A program made the translations under genes and the position numbers. Positions 24,399 through 37,161 of a stretch of DNA of 64,000 nt are shown here, in pieces; position 1 is the first letter of the stretch; each line of letters starts with the position of its first letter. Origin of the DNA: Tamarix chinensis (Eukaryota > Streptophyta > Magnoliopsida > Caryophyllales > Tamaricaceae); contig CM060171.1 of the NCBI GenBank assembly GCA_030549775.1, positions 61,934,360 to 61,998,359 on the forward strand, read 5' to 3'. Below the pieces are notes generated by a model. The model ran no database searches. It was given only the letters and a program-made list of their open reading frames with translations, and had not been told where the DNA came from.

Positions 24399-25640
24399 TG
24401 TCACCCAACTCAACCTTAACCTCCACCTTGCCTGAAGCACTCTCCTACTTCACCTCTTTAGTGATACCATCAAAAGACACAATGTTCTGGAGGAACACAG
24501 ACTCATTGAAGGTAACATCTCTACCGGTGAAGAACTTAAATGCAGTTGGATCCCATAATATGTATTCCTTCACTCTAGATATAAAACAAAGAAAGATATA
24601 CTTCTTGGCTCTAGGATCAAGTTTACTATCACTTACATAAGCATAAGTAGGACAATCAAAGGCATACAAATCAGAATAATCAGCTAGCTTAGCAGACTAT
24701 AAATTAGCTGGTGCCTTTAAATGGATATACTTAAGAGGCCCCTTCTCAACATGCTTTGCTATAGAAAAGTTGACCCTCTTCTACTTGTCAAATACACAAT
24801 GCTTACAGAAGTCCATAGTACTTGTACTATTTCCATCCAGTATCTCCCTCTTAGAAGCTCAGTGAGACCCTTAACACTCATGTGTCCTAGTCTCATGTGC
24901 TAAATCTCGTAACATCTGAATCTGACAAACTCAATTGTCATAATAGTTGTCCCCACAATAATGGAACCCGCCAACTCATATAGTGTCCTAACTAGCTTCC
25001 CCTTCATCGCTACTAAAGTACCTTTTGTAACTCTCAAGGTACCATCCTTAATAACATGTCGATACCCATTATAATCTAAGGAACTCAAAGAGATAAAGTT
25101 CTTGGTCATCTCTAGGACATGTCTCACATTGGATAATATCCTGACCACACCATCATGCATCCTCACCTTCACCGTCCCAATCCTAGAAACTTTGCAAGCA
25201 ATATAATAGTTAAATCTTCGTTATCTAATATAACATCTATGTTATGCAAATCTATAACAATATAGTCAATACATACAAATAAATTTTTAAAGATTGACCC
25301 TTACCTAGTTTTAAGTCATGAAGCTGATTCTTTAATAGTAGCTAATTTGCTACCAATTTTATTACATATAATGACTCCAACTTCAACCATTAGGTAGTCA
25401 TTGTCAATTTTTTTGCCACTTTTCACAAAACTTCCTTTGACAAACATAATTGTATAGTGGAGAGGGCCTTCAAATTTATTTCTTCGAATCTCTCATCCGT
25501 CATTAATTATGGATTCTTCAAAATACTAGCTTAAGTTTTTTTCCAACTTATTTTGAATTAGAATTTCCTGCATCTTTTATTTCCATAATTCGAAATTGAA
25601 AGATCTTGTACCCATCTCAATAATGTAGCTTTGATTCCAA
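24399..25640 (-). pseudogene. Copia gag/integrase remains and primer-binding site
   Basis: On the minus strand, 25172-24900 carries the gag-pre-integrase type text KVRMHDGVVRILSNVRHVLE and LISLSSLDYNG-like residues, then LGHMSVKGLTELL. The integrase C-terminal segment (YAFDCPTYAYVSDSKLDPR, then FTGRDVTFNES) is at 24510-24669. The catalytic D,D,E core that belongs between these is missing, so there is an internal deletion. Upstream (25190-25600) only weak gag-like traces remain. A degenerate initiator-Met tRNA primer site (TTGGAATCAAAGC, minus strand) lies at 25628-25640, next to the 5' LTR. Confidence 0.8.
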
Positions 25641-25642
25641 AT

Positions 25643-26185
25643 TGTTGTGGAAATTGCTTGAATTTAGTGAGATCCACACCAAATCTAGATTGATTGTGCA
25701 AAATTGAGAACACATACACAAAATAGAATAATTCAAGAAAAAGTAGAGATCTTATCCGTACTCTTGTATAATTATAATATGATTCAATCAATCAATCACT
25801 CAATTACAAAAATCAACAATTCTCTTTGAATGGAGAATTCAATGAAGGAGAAGAAGAATTTAGGGCACATGAAACTCGACGACTAGGGTTTTAACATATC
25901 TCCTTTTATGTAAAGAAGAAACCCTACAGAGCAAAATAGTGTGGTTCCAAAATAAGGAAAAATATGGTTCGTATTTTGGAAAAATGGGGTCCCGGTGTTT
26001 ATTTCCTCACATTTGACCTTTGCTCAACAAATAAACCAAAGATGCTTCATAAAAACATGGTCTGTGTAAAGTTACACGCCCTTGTTATTTCACATGTATT
26101 ACACCAAATGTCACCAAACTTCTCCAACACATGCATGAATCAACATAATGTTAAGTTGTGATCCAATATCCTGTAAATTCTCACA
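25643..26185 (-). repeat. 5' LTR of the copia element
   Basis: 543 bp, outer end TTCTCACA next to the target duplication CAGTA, inner end TGTTGTGGAAATTGC next to the primer-binding site. It pairs with 17614-18151. Confidence 0.88.
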
Positions 26186-26190
26186 CAGTA

Positions 26191-27376
26191 ATGAAAATCC
26201 CACCACATGGTTTGGAGGGTAATAACGGTTAAGGTGAAGTTATTAGGTGGTTGTGTTGCTTGCTTGTTGTATGGGACTTTTGTGATAATATAACCTTGGA
26301 TAATAATACAATAATTACTTAAAGTGAAAGTTGATTAAGTTGTACATTGGTATAGATAACTTGATCCTCAATTAGCTGTCGGGGGTTAGTTTGCCTTTGG
26401 GTGTTTATTGGTATATTGGAAGTTTGCCTTCGAGTAGGATTCTAGTAAATCCTAGTGCACTACCTACTCTATACACTAATGATGTACTAGGAGATATCGA
26501 TACTAAAGTGTCTAGTCACCTTAGTGTTTTATTGTCTTTAGAATTATTTTATGTCCATTAGTGGTTGCTTGGATTTGGTCAGATTTTATGTCTTATAGTT
26601 TGAATAAGATTCCATGGTATATAAGACATGTGTTTGTAATCAATCCATCGCTCAAAAAAGGGAAGAGGGATAATGTTTGGTGAATAACTAATCTAATGGA
26701 TCATGTAAACTTGGAGAAATGAGCCTAATATAATAAATTATTAGTATTCATATGTTTTTATTCATGGTATCTATGTTGTATTTGTGAGCATGATAAGTTA
26801 TGAGTTGTCTAAGTCTTTGCATAATGCATTGCATGACTATGGTAGAGAACATATATCTAACTGTATGACATGAGCATGATAGGGGTTTAGCATGATTTTC
26901 CTTTTATTTCTTGGCCTTACATGCTTGTGACTTATGTTGAGAGGGTAATTTAAATTACTAAGTACATTGTATACTAATGTGTCCACTTGTTCATTCACCT
27001 TCTAAATCTCACAAGCAAAATACCATGTGTAGGTTTTTGAGAATATCTGATAGTGGCTTACCTTATGTTGGACTTGGGGATTTGAGAGTGTGGACACTTG
27101 GAGATCTTATATAGGTCCTTAATGGATTGGGTTTTGGGGGCAAAATACCTTTTTGTTGGTTTATTTTAATGTGTTTTTGTACTTTTTGTCTACATTATTC
27201 TATACTTTCAGATAATTTGGGCACATGCAGATGTCTTGTTTTGTAAGTATTTTATTGTAATACCTATATATCTTACCTTTTTGCAAACTCTATTATTGTA
27301 TTGAAAGTTTTTTAGCCTTGTATGTAATATAGGATGGGTGAAAAACGTCTAACATATGTTGGGTGAGACGGTAACA
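26191..27376 (+). mobile_element. Possible old LTR, right part
   Basis: This resumes the sequence interrupted by the copia element at 17608. Text such as TTCACCTTCTAAATCTCACA near 26995-27015 and the final GGGTGAGACGGTAACA resemble the 3' part of long plant LTRs. No coding frames are recognisable. Without a matching target duplication the boundary at 27376 is a guess. Confidence 0.3.
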
Positions 27377-28012
27377 TCCATTTTTTCCTAGGTATTTTAT
27401 ATATTTTTGCTTCTACAATGCTTTAAAATAAAAAAATTTAGCGATGAAAAATGGATACGTTAAAAATATACAAATATCATCAAATTCACTATTTATAACT
27501 ATTAACATCGTTCATAATACTAACTATTATTTATAACTATCCATGCAAAATCCTAATAATTCCATAAAACTATTAGAATAATATAAATACTAAAATATGA
27601 TACTGAACATATAAAATAATGAAATTCACATACATGTAAGGTCTACTGATTATTATTTTTCTTTATTTATGTTATCACCCAACTTATTTCCCATACACAC
27701 ACAATTTATTATAAATGACATTACAATTTACTTACTCCCCATATTCCATTTATTCCACTTATAATATGAATTACTTATCCATTTCCAAGGCATAGGGTCC
27801 ACAAAACCCACTAATTGCCTATGACACTACCGATTATAGGAAACAAAATGCCTACATCAATGCTAAGTGTTGTAAATGAAATTCTTACAACACTACGGCT
27901 ATGATAAATGAAATCCTTAAGACACCCTAACCATTAATTATGGATGCACCTATAAGGCTTGTAGGTCACCTATAGAGTATAAAGGGTGACCTTGCTAATG
28001 TGGTGCTGACAA
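27377..28012. other. AT-rich relic DNA
   Basis: The text just after 27377 (ATTTTTTCC... TTTAGCGATGAAAAATGGATACG) loosely resembles the reversed end of the long-LTR family, which suggests a very old minus-oriented copy. No arrays or hairpin are clear enough to prove it. Confidence 0.3.
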
Positions 28013-28655
28013 TAGGGGTGTTCATGGATCATATACCTAGTGTTTCGGATATCCAAAATTTTTTTTTCAGATATTTGAAAGATCAGATATCCGAAAAAAA
28101 AAAGCTTCAAATATCCGACACTTTATATATGCTAAGTTTTGGATAAGATTATAAATAATCCATCGAATATTCGAAAATTCTAAGTTGGACATAATTGATA
28201 AATATTGAATAAAGATTTATTCAATCAAAAAATAAAAAAATTGGTCTAATTTGAACAAATATGATCTTATGATTTAATTTAAGTTTTAGATTATATTATA
28301 TGCAATTAGTAATTTCAAATTTTGGATAATATTTAAATATTTAATCAAAAGAATAATTAAAAATTATAAAATTTACTTACAATAAAAACTCATTTCAAAT
28401 TATATACACATACATGATTATATAAAATAAAATTTTATGAAAAATAAATAGTGTTTAGAGTGTATATGTGTAGAATTTATTAGATCGAATATTATTTGTA
28501 TTTATCGGGTTAGATATCTGATCTATTTGATCTTTTATTTATCAGATTGGATATTTGATTAAAAAAAATATCGGATCGATTATTTAATATTTTAGATCGG
28601 ATCAATTTGGATATCAGATCAGATCATCAGATATCGAATGACATGAACAACCCTA
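28013..28655. mobile_element. Small non-autonomous hAT-like element, 643 bp
   Basis: Left end TAGGGGTGTTCATG and right end CATGAACAACCCTA form terminal inverted repeats with one mismatch over ~14 bases. The 8-bp flanks GCTGACAA and GCCAACAC agree only partly, so any duplication has decayed. The inside is AT-rich with repeated GGATATCC/GATATCCGAA-like words and no transposase. This end type and size fit hAT-derived MITEs. Its host sequence is an older retroelement. Confidence 0.65.
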
Positions 28656-30927
28656 GCCAACACAACACAACCTCAAAATAAATAGGGAGTACATCCATTA
28701 TAATTCCTACTTCGGGTCTTATCCTAAGGTTACTCGCCTAAACCCCTATTTTATTCTTACAAATATTTTTTTTTTGAAATTTTAGAAACATTATTGTTCA
28801 CCACCCCAAAATAAGTATGTACATGAATTTTAGAAAAATTTACTTGTAATCCCCCTATTTCATTAAATTTAATTAACTTACATGATTAGACTTGTAATTT
28901 ACATTTAAAAATTATTGTATCTAATTTAATGTCATTTGTATTAAATTCAAACATTTATCGTTCATTTTATTCTTTTACCGAATGTTGCGTTATCTACAAT
29001 TATTTTGATCTTATAATTTTTGCTAATTTTGTCTAGTTCACAATACGCTAGACATTCCAAAAATATTTTTGAGCTTACTCATTTCACCCATCCTCCCAAA
29101 ATTCATTTGTTTCATTTGAATCTCTAAGTCATAGAAAAATCCATTTATGTGATTAGTGGTTCTTCTGCTTTTGTCCATTAGATGTTAAAATAACTTCAAG
29201 ACTTAATTTTTTTATATATTTAGTTTTCTAAAATTATTCCACATCCATTCATATTATTTGAACCCTTGTTTTTTTTTGTTTTGTTTTTTGTTTCATGCAT
29301 TTGTGAAAAACATGTTTTTAAAACTTATTTACTTTTACCATTTATCTTTTTTTCCATCATTCAAGCATCAAATCAACTTTGATACTAGATATTTTTATAT
29401 ATTTAGTTTTCTAAAATTATTTTGCACCTCCTCATAAATTTTATATTTTTGGGATCTATTTGCTAATTGTTTCAATAAATTCTCATTTGTAGATTTTCTT
29501 ATAATTTAATTACCTAAACTTAAAATGTAATTAATCCCCAAACCATCCATTGAATCTAAAATATCCTTCTAAATCAATCAAATATGATTTATGGGCTTAG
29601 TTACTTTCATTCAACCAAAAGTTTATTTAAAGTACAAAACGAATGTGTTTATAACACAAATACTTACACATTTTACCTTAATTAATATCTTTCTTTCCCT
29701 TACACACCTATCATCCTTGTTTTTATTCAATTATTAGCATGATTAACTGAGCCTCTACACCCATACCCATCTTATTCATGCCACCCAACTCCCTATTTTT
29801 ACTCAAACCCTACATTGGAATAAAAAACCATATGAAATCATATTTTACTCCTTGACAACAAAGTTGATTTCTTTACAACTTTTAGTCCTTTTTTCTATCT
29901 ACCCCCTTGACTTCATGGTTTTTGTTTTACAACTTTTACTAATTTCCTTTTTCCCTCTCTTTACCCCATTCTATTAGACTATACCAATTGTAGTTCATAT
30001 GATATTTCTCATATTTTCCCTAGCTACCATGATCAAGTCTTAGCACAACTCACTTTGGTTTATTTTAGGATTTATTCCTTGAAACTTCCTTTATATTTTC
30101 AAAGCTTTTCCATTAAATTCTATTAGCTTTAGATATTATTTGAAAGCCTAAAACTCTTGTCCTTGCTTGTTTCAACAACTTTATTATTATGTTTTTGCTA
30201 TAGCTTGATTCTTCTATTCACCTTTTCTCCTTTCTTTTTCTCTCTTCCCTTAACCAATTCTCCTTATCTTAGCTCTCAATCACTTTATCTAAGTATAAGA
30301 AGTTATGGTTTGGAGGAACAGGTGTTGATTCTTGATTTATTCTTGCTCAAGTTTCCTATTCTATTAATTTGAAGTTAATCCTTCTTTCTTTCATTTTTCC
30401 CATATTTTTTTATTATCATTATAAGATTACTCTTTTTTTTTGTTTTATTGTATGTTGATATTGTATGCATATTATTTTTATATTTTTATATTTTGAAGGT
30501 AATATAAGTGGTGCTTGAGGTGGCATTGGAGAAAGGTCTTTTGTGCAACATTAGATCTAGGTCAATCCAAATAATTCTTTAGATGTTAGACTAATATGTT
30601 TGAGCATGTTAAAATTTTTAAGCTTAGTAACATGATAGGTTTTATTTATTATAAAAATAATTACTTTTGTTTTTGTATGTGCAAGAGCATGAAATATGAA
30701 TATGTATGAGTGTTTTATGAGTTCTAATTTTTTTTATAAAATTGTGTTTATCCATTATTATCATGTATGTAATTATTTGCAGCTAAATGAATGATTTTAT
30801 ACATGTGATAGTGGCTTCTAACATATTATTTTTGTACATTTAATATTTTGTAGGTCCTAGTGGGAGCATAATGCATAATGGTCAAACCGAAAACTTACAA
30901 TGGCATTAAACTCTAAGTATACAAACA
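28656..30927. other. AT-rich intergenic or relic DNA, no gene seen
   Basis: Long AT-rich stretch with pyrimidine-rich plus strand (many CCTT, TTTC runs around 29600-30400). No conserved coding block was found. It may be remains of old LTR sequence. Confidence 0.4.
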
Positions 30928-30958
<31 letters not shown>

Positions 30959-31110
30959 ATAAGTAAAATATTCAATAAACACAAATATATGTGTGGGTGT
31001 ATTGTGTGTGTTTGTGTGTATCAAAATATAAGTAAAACATTCAATAAACACAAATATATGTGCGTGCATGCATGTGTTCGTGCATGTGTGCATGTTTATG
31101 TGTCTATATT
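30928..31110. repeat. (GT)n microsatellite with a duplicated flank
   Basis: GT runs at 30928-30952 and ~30990-31020 are each tied to the phrase ATTCAATAAACACAAATATATGTG-like text (30970 and 31040), so a ~70-bp unit including the GT tract has been duplicated. A third GTGC-rich run follows at 31058-31105. No coding value. Confidence 0.8.
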
Positions 31111-33583
31111 GAATATTTTACTTAGAGTTCGTGATACAGGATCATCTTTATTTTATGATCAAAATATTGTCATTAATTTTCTTATAGTGAGGTAATTAAT
31201 AATAGTTGGTGGAGTTTGATGATAGCCATGGAGCATGAATATTGCTATTTTATATAGTGAGGGTATTTTGATAAAAGTGGTATAATAAGGGTAAAATTGT
31301 AAAATATAAGAGTAAAGGGGGGAAAATGGTAAATGGACAAGGAAGGAGAGCATTTTAGTAATTTTACATGAAATACACTTACAAATTTTTCTTTCACTTT
31401 CATATTTATATCATGTGTATGATATTTTGTAATCAACCACAACTCTCCCCAAAACTCATTATATAGAGGTTGAGTGTTGTCTCAAATTTTTGATAAAGGT
31501 CATTGAATTAGTAGATCCATAAATCTAGAGAAAATAACTAGTTCAAATTGTAAATTAGCTCCTCGAAGGTTGTTGACATAGTAGACTCATAAACTAAGTG
31601 ATGAATAATCATCAATAAATACACCGGAGATTCAAAATAAAAAAGGCAGGCCTTTTTTTGTTGTAGATGTAGAGAGTAATTTGCTCTTAAACCACTATAA
31701 ATTGTGTGTAATTTTTATTTTACATTTCAATTCTTAAAACATAATTTCCCCCTCTAGGGCTCTTTCACCTATGTACAAGTGATTTTACTTCTTGGGGTTA
31801 GGAAATAGAGTTAATGTTATGTAGTAGCTAGTTATTATCTAGACACTGTTGGATTTTTAGTTTCAATAGATCCCATTTATTTGTATTTGATGTATCTTGT
31901 ACTCAAATATGATCTCCAAATGCTTATTTAAGTTTTATAAAAATTTATTTCGTTATATGTTTGTTTGGTATTTATTTTATAAGTATTTTTCCTTATATAC
32001 TATGCAATAATGGTAAGGTAAGCCAGACTTATGTAAAAAAATAGTGATAAAACCCAATTAACTTATTAGTACACTTTTGCTAAAATAATTTTTTTAGTAA
32101 TAAAATTTGGTGCGTTATAGAGAAACAAATAATGAAAAGTCCCTTTCCATCTTTATTTATCCAACTATGTTGTTATGTAACCTAAATTTAATTAGTTACC
32201 AACATATTACATGAAAGAAAATAAAAAGAGAACAAAATCCAACAAAGTCAATCAACTACCTAATAAATGCCCATAAACATTTTTTGATGATGTTATAGAA
32301 TCTATGTTTAGCTTTAGACCTTCAAAGTTTTTCTAGTTTATGTCATTCTAGATGAAGTAAATTGTGGTTGTTATAGTTCCATGCCTTGATATTACATTTA
32401 CATTAATGATTCACCAAGACTAGTTACAATTTTCAAACAAAAAAAAAGTTTATCAAACCACATTTGCAACAATGTTCTAGAAGAAAACAACAATAGAGGC
32501 CAAAGACCATAACATAGGAACATGAGAAAGAAAGATAAAAGAATTCCAACAACAACCACTTTCCCCTCTATTGCTATTTTTATAAGGTAGTCCTATTTAT
32601 ACTCCCCTCAAAATGCCTAATGATGGAAGTATAAGGCTTTCAATAAGCAAAGCATACATCCAAGAAACTTTTTTTTGATAAGTCATCCAATAAACTTTTA
32701 AAACATAAATAAACCAACACCACAGGCTTGCACTATACCTAAATTGGCCAAAATCAATAATACAAGATAAATTAATGAACTTCACCTTGAATAAACATTG
32801 TATTCACACAAATATCCAATAATTTTTTGTAATATAAAACCTACAAATAAGTATTTAAGAACACAAAGAAATTATCTAGTGAAACTACTATAAAAAAAAT
32901 GAAAGAAAAAAATTGACCTAATAGAAACCTAAAAGGAGAAAATTAACCAACTAAAAAGGAAATAAATAGTATTCAAGACTCATTCGATATTGCTAACTAT
33001 GATGAAATCAACAACAAGAAACTAGGAAGTAGATTTTGGATCCTTAAGGAATGAGAAAGAAGGAGATTAAGGAGAAAGTAAGTGGAGAATAAGATCGATG
33101 TTAGAAATTTAGGGTTCTATAACTTTTCATAAGCTCATGTTATGCATTTGTTAGATGAATATAAGCGGCAATAAAGGTTGAGTAAAGTGAGAAATGCCCC
33201 ACGATAAGGGAGATGAGAGTCGTATACTAAGATTATTTTTTATTTCTTTCTGTTTTATATTAGGCCTATGTTGTGTGTGTGCTTTTAGTTCAGTAAATTA
33301 TAGGGCTTATCTATGTCTTAAATAGATGTCCATATTTGTTTAACAAATTTGTCAAGATTTTAAAATTAGAGGGAGAAATTAAGGATAGGAATTAAATTAG
33401 GCCCAAATATAGGTTTTTCTTAAACTTTTTTTTATAGATAAGATAATCTACAAAAAAAAAACCAAGCTAGATATCTAAAATTATGAATTGGTTTTTTCAG
33501 ATACTAAATCAATTTTTTTGATCTCATTTTAATTATTTTTTTGCACAAACTTAGATGTTACAATACCACTTTTCAACCTTATA
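31111..33583. other. AT-rich relic DNA with an LTR-end-like motif near 32090-32125
   Basis: TTTAGTAATAAAATTTGGTGCGTTATA near 32093-32119 resembles the terminus TTTCAGTAGTAAATTTGGGGGTG of the long-LTR family, suggesting a very old plus-oriented copy ending here. A copia-LTR-like passage (TATA-like ATTATATAG near 31460, later TTACATTTCAATTC) lies around 31440-31740, without ends I can define. No protein-coding block was recognised. Confidence 0.3.
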
Positions 33584-34222
33584 GTATAACACTCCAATTT
33601 TTACTACTAAAAAAAATTCATTTTACAATGGAGGAAAGTAAGTAAAATGTGGGGGTTACTGCTATAATTGACATAAGTTTGGCTTATGTAACTATCCTTA
33701 TATTAATCACAAGACTAAAACCTTTAAAGTAATGCAAGGAAATTAGAAATAAAAGAAACATTTATATTACAGTTATGAATTTAGAGCCTAACTCCGAGTT
33801 ATAAAAAAAATAAAAAATAGGGGGATACTATGGATCAAGAGTCCAAAAAAGTATTCAATTAAATATATATAGCAGATAACAATTACTCTTCATCCAACTC
33901 CTAATACAGATAAAGTCACTCATGGTGCAAGAGCATCTAATGAACCTAATGATTTTCATGTTCATATTATTTCTCAAAGTAAGGAAGATTTAGATTTCTT
34001 AATATTTGAGCCTATCATGTTAAATATTCTTGATAATTTTTATATGCTTGATATTGAAAAACATTCAACTTGTTCTTGTAGGTATGTCACATATTTGCAA
34101 GAAGAAGATGTTAATACACCTTAATATGTACAAGTATTCAAAGCATGCAACACTATGGCATACGTGGGATGATACTTTACAACAAGAAGATATGGTGATG
34201 ATATTCATTAGTTGTATTAACT
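33584..34222 (-). mobile_element. Possible very old long-LTR fragment, minus orientation
   Basis: TATAACACTCCAATTTTTAC and then TACTAAAAAAAATTCATTTTAC at 33584 parallel the reversed terminus of copy 2 (TGTAACACCCCCAAATTTAC). Similarity fades within ~150 bases. The remainder to 34222 has no recognisable content. Confidence 0.3.
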
Positions 34223-34776
34223 TGTTGTAAACCCTAAACCTAAGTGTATTTTATGTAAGTTAGAGTTTGATATAATTTCATGTATATATCATAGTTAATT
34301 ATTTATCTTTGTAATATTAATCTTTAGTATCATTTAACCAATGATATTATGATTAGGATTAAGGTTATATGGGCTTAATTCAACCATGATTAATGGGCTT
34401 AATTAATTTTAAGAACCGGCTGGATGCTTCGAAACTCAAGCTGGAACTTACCTATATATACCTCACTTGCACGCATGATTTGTAATGAAGAATGAATAAG
34501 AATTTTAATCAAACTTTGAGCATAGTTAGCTGAAGTATATTTCTCTCATTTGAGTCAACATTGATCATGGAAATTCTGGGACATTGCCTTCCTCCATCAA
34601 CACTCAAACTCGACACATTTGAGGACTAATTCAAATCTGTCGAGACTCCTATCCTTTGTCACTTGATTTCTTCACCTATAAGCCTTCTTAATCCTTCATT
34701 TATTTTGCATCATTTCATGGGTGAAATCTTCTACCATCAATATTTGATCCAACCTTCCAGCCACTTTGATCAAACA
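34223..34776 (+). repeat. 5' LTR of the truncated gypsy element
   Basis: TGTT...AACA ends, a TATA-like CTATATATACCTC near 34451, and position just before the primer-binding site support the call. No second LTR or target duplication is available, so the left border is less certain. Confidence 0.6.
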
Positions 34777-35643
34777 AATAATTTTTGGTATCAAAGCTTT
34801 GATTGTTTGAAGTTGTTGCATGAACTAGCCTTACGGACCAGGATAATTGCGTGTATGTTCTTGCATCACGAACTCCACGATTACTCAACCTTTTCCTTTA
34901 ATTATTGCTTCTTTATGATCTTCTTGAATTTTTCTTGAAGTTCTTGCTCAAAGTTCTTGCAATCTTGCAATGATCTTGTTTCATTTTCCCCATCATTTTC
35001 ACATAAAATATCGACAGGTTGTAGTTCAAGATGCAGCAGTTCTGTGTGTTGCCCTATGTGCCACGATTTTGTGCCTCCCTAGCACCTCATTCCTCCTTCA
35101 TTCTACTCTCTATTAGTTCTTGATCTAGTTTGAACCAACCCATTTCAAGTTCCATTCGTGCATCAAATAGAGAAGGCCACAAAAGAGCCAAGACCTAGAC
35201 ACCATCTCAAAATTGACCGAATAGTCCAGAAGTTGTAGACGCTCTATTCGAACCATTTATCCTCATTTTCTCTCAAATAATCACTCAATACTCTCCCTAT
35301 GGATCTCCTCTACATCTTCTATGAATCAACCAACACGATTCTCCCACTTGAAGACGTGCATTTGTTGAAGACAAGACTCAACATTCTATGATTTTATGTG
35401 GTGGAATTTTAAACCATTTATAGAAGAACTCTCCCATCTTGTGTGTACTTGCATGTAGTGACTGTTCTTGGGGTTACAATATATCCTTTGTTCCTAATCA
35501 AGGATTATAGGTAGTGATTATAATTTTATTGCAAATTAGCAATTAGTTTTTGCCTTGTTTGGTTGCAAGAAAAACAAATCCAACATCTACACTTTGTGGA
35601 ACATATTGTGTGCATTAAGAAGGGTTATGTGTCAACCTTCACC

Positions 35644-36659
35644 ATGGCTAGTGAAGAAGTGTGTGCCCTGGTAGAGTCCATAAAGAGCCTCACCACATGC
35701 ATGGATTCTCAATTACAAACTCAAAATACACTGCAACATCAACTTCAAAGTGTGGAAGCTAAATTGGCCGAACAAGAGAAGCATAAGCCATGGCAAGTTC
35801 ACATGGAAACCACACATGATAGTGTGGAGGGAAGAATGAAGCCTATCTACCATGCCAAGAGTGGACTTGGAAATTTCAATATGCCTCATAATGAAGATGG
35901 AGTAGAAGAGATGAGTTCTTTTGGCTCAAGCAACCAAAGAAGACCACCTACACTCCAAGTAAGAAATTCATACCATGAAGATCAAGGTATTAAACTTGAC
36001 CTTCCTGAATTTTTTGGTGATTTGAATGTGGAGTCATTTTTTGAATGGTTTTATGATATTGAAGCTATTTTCGAGTTTACAGAATATGATGATGAGAGAA
36101 AAATGTAAATTAGCTACTTTAAAGTTCAAAAAGTTTTCTTGAATTTGGTATGATAATTTAAAGCGAACAAGAGAAAGACAAGAGAAGTCTAAAATAAACT
36201 CTTGGGAAAAACTTAAAAAAATACTTAAGAAAGAAATTTGTGCCTAGAGAGTATGAAAAAGATATGTATGTTAAAATGACTACTCTAAGGAAATGTTTAT
36301 TTAGTGTAGAAGAATACATTAGAGAATTTGAAAGACTAGCCCTTATTTGTGATGTTCATGAAAGAAAAGAACAAGAGTGTGCTAGGTACTAAGGTGGCTT
36401 GAATAATTTAATAAGAGACTTGATAAAATTAGCTATGAAATTTGAAAGAAAAACCAAATCAACTAAAGCCTATGTTAAGTCTAATGCTTCAACTTCAACT
36501 AAACCCTATTCTAATACCTTTACACCTAAATCAACATTTTCATATGATAAAGAGAATAATAATGATGATAAAGGTAAAAATAAGGTAGTTGAAATGGAAA
36601 ATAAACAATGTTTTAAATGTAAAGGATATGGACATTTTGCTAGAGATTGTCCTAACTAA
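35644..36659 (+). pseudogene. Gypsy gag remains with CCHC zinc knuckle
   Basis: The likely start is ACCATGG at 35644 (MASEEVCALVESIKS). A capsid-like region follows (LDLPEFFGDLNVESFFEWF), then a stop and frameshift near 36106, then LIRDLIKLAMKFERK and a zinc knuckle CFKCKGYGHFARDC at 36609-36650. That knuckle binds RNA in intact Gag. At least two stops and a frameshift disable it. Confidence 0.85.
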
Positions 36660-36774
36660 AGAACCTTAACCTTATATGAAATAGAAAATATGGAACCATG
36701 TAGTGAGGATGATGAATTAGAAGTTGAATCTCCTAATGAAATATTAACTATGGAAGAGAAAGAAGGAGACTAAT

Positions 36775-37075
36775 GCTTTGTAATTCAAAGAGTTTTACAA
36801 ATACAAACTAGTGTTACACCTACTCAAAGAGAGAAAATTTTTAGAACTAAGTGTAAAATAGGTGACATGGTTTGTAGACTCATAATTGATAGTGATTCAT
36901 GTACCAATGTTGCTAGTGAGTAATGGTTAAGAAACTTGGTTTGGAAACTACTAATCATCCTAAACCCTATTCTTTACAATGGTTAAATAAGGATAAAGGA
37001 GCTAAAGTAAACAAAAAAGCTTTAATCACATTTTCTATTAGAGACTATCATGATGAAGTTCTATGTGATGGTCTG
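36775..37075 (+). pseudogene. Gypsy aspartic protease fragment
   Basis: The frame gives KIGDMVCRLIIDSDSCTNV, where DSDS replaces the usual catalytic DSGS/DTGS, then MVKKLGLETTNHPKPYSLQW and FSIRDYHDEVLCD. A stop (TAA) falls after the catalytic block. The fragment ends at the junction with repeat-array DNA near 37070. Confidence 0.8.
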
Positions 37076-37161
37076 AAACACCTTATCAAGGACAACACAT
37101 CTAAGCTACTATTATCAACTGGTGGAACAGATCTAAATACATCACCTTCTCAAGGTATAAC
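37076..37161 (-). mobile_element. Old long-LTR repeat-array fragment, left piece (target of copy 2)
   Basis: CTATTATCAACTGGTGGAAC at 37112-37131 is a drifted array unit (compare CTATTATAGCCGGTGGACC). The following CTTCTCAAGGTATAAC continues, after removal of copy 2, as ACTCTCGAGCGACTATTCTC at 41680, which is the start of the next unit. So copy 2 landed inside the array of an older relative. Confidence 0.65.

Larger units (their letters stand above)
17614..26185 (-). mobile_element. Decayed Ty1/copia retrotransposon, minus strand, TSD CAGTA
   Basis: Two similar but diverged LTRs bound the element: the 3' LTR at 17614 to ~18151 and the 5' LTR at 25643-26185. Read on the minus strand they start TGTGAGAATT (5' copy) and end CCACAACA (3' copy ends CTACAACA). 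The 5-bp target duplication CAGTA is intact at 17609-17613 and 26186-26190. Inside, read 5' to 3' on the minus strand, are a primer-binding site, a gag remnant, part of integrase, then reverse transcriptase and RNase H, the normal copia order. All reading frames are broken. A solo LTR of another family (19949-24393) sits inside. LTR divergence marks an old insertion. Confidence 0.92.
34223..37075 (+). mobile_element. Truncated Ty3/gypsy chromovirus-like element (LTR, gag, protease)
   Basis: A 554-bp 5' LTR (34223-34776, TGTTGTAAACC...GATCAAACA, TATA-like CTATATATACC near 34451) is followed after 9 bases by an initiator-Met primer site TGGTATCAAAGC at 34786-34797. Gag and protease remains follow. 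The sequence stops inside protease, after residues DEVLCD, where it abruptly becomes repeat-array DNA of the long-LTR family. Reverse transcriptase, integrase and the 3' LTR are absent. Chromovirus assignment rests on the protease text and primer type. Confidence 0.75.

Noticed and set aside
31440..31760. Copia-LTR-like passage with a TATA-like box
   Set aside because: I could not define ends, a target duplication or a partner LTR, so it is mentioned only within the surrounding feature.
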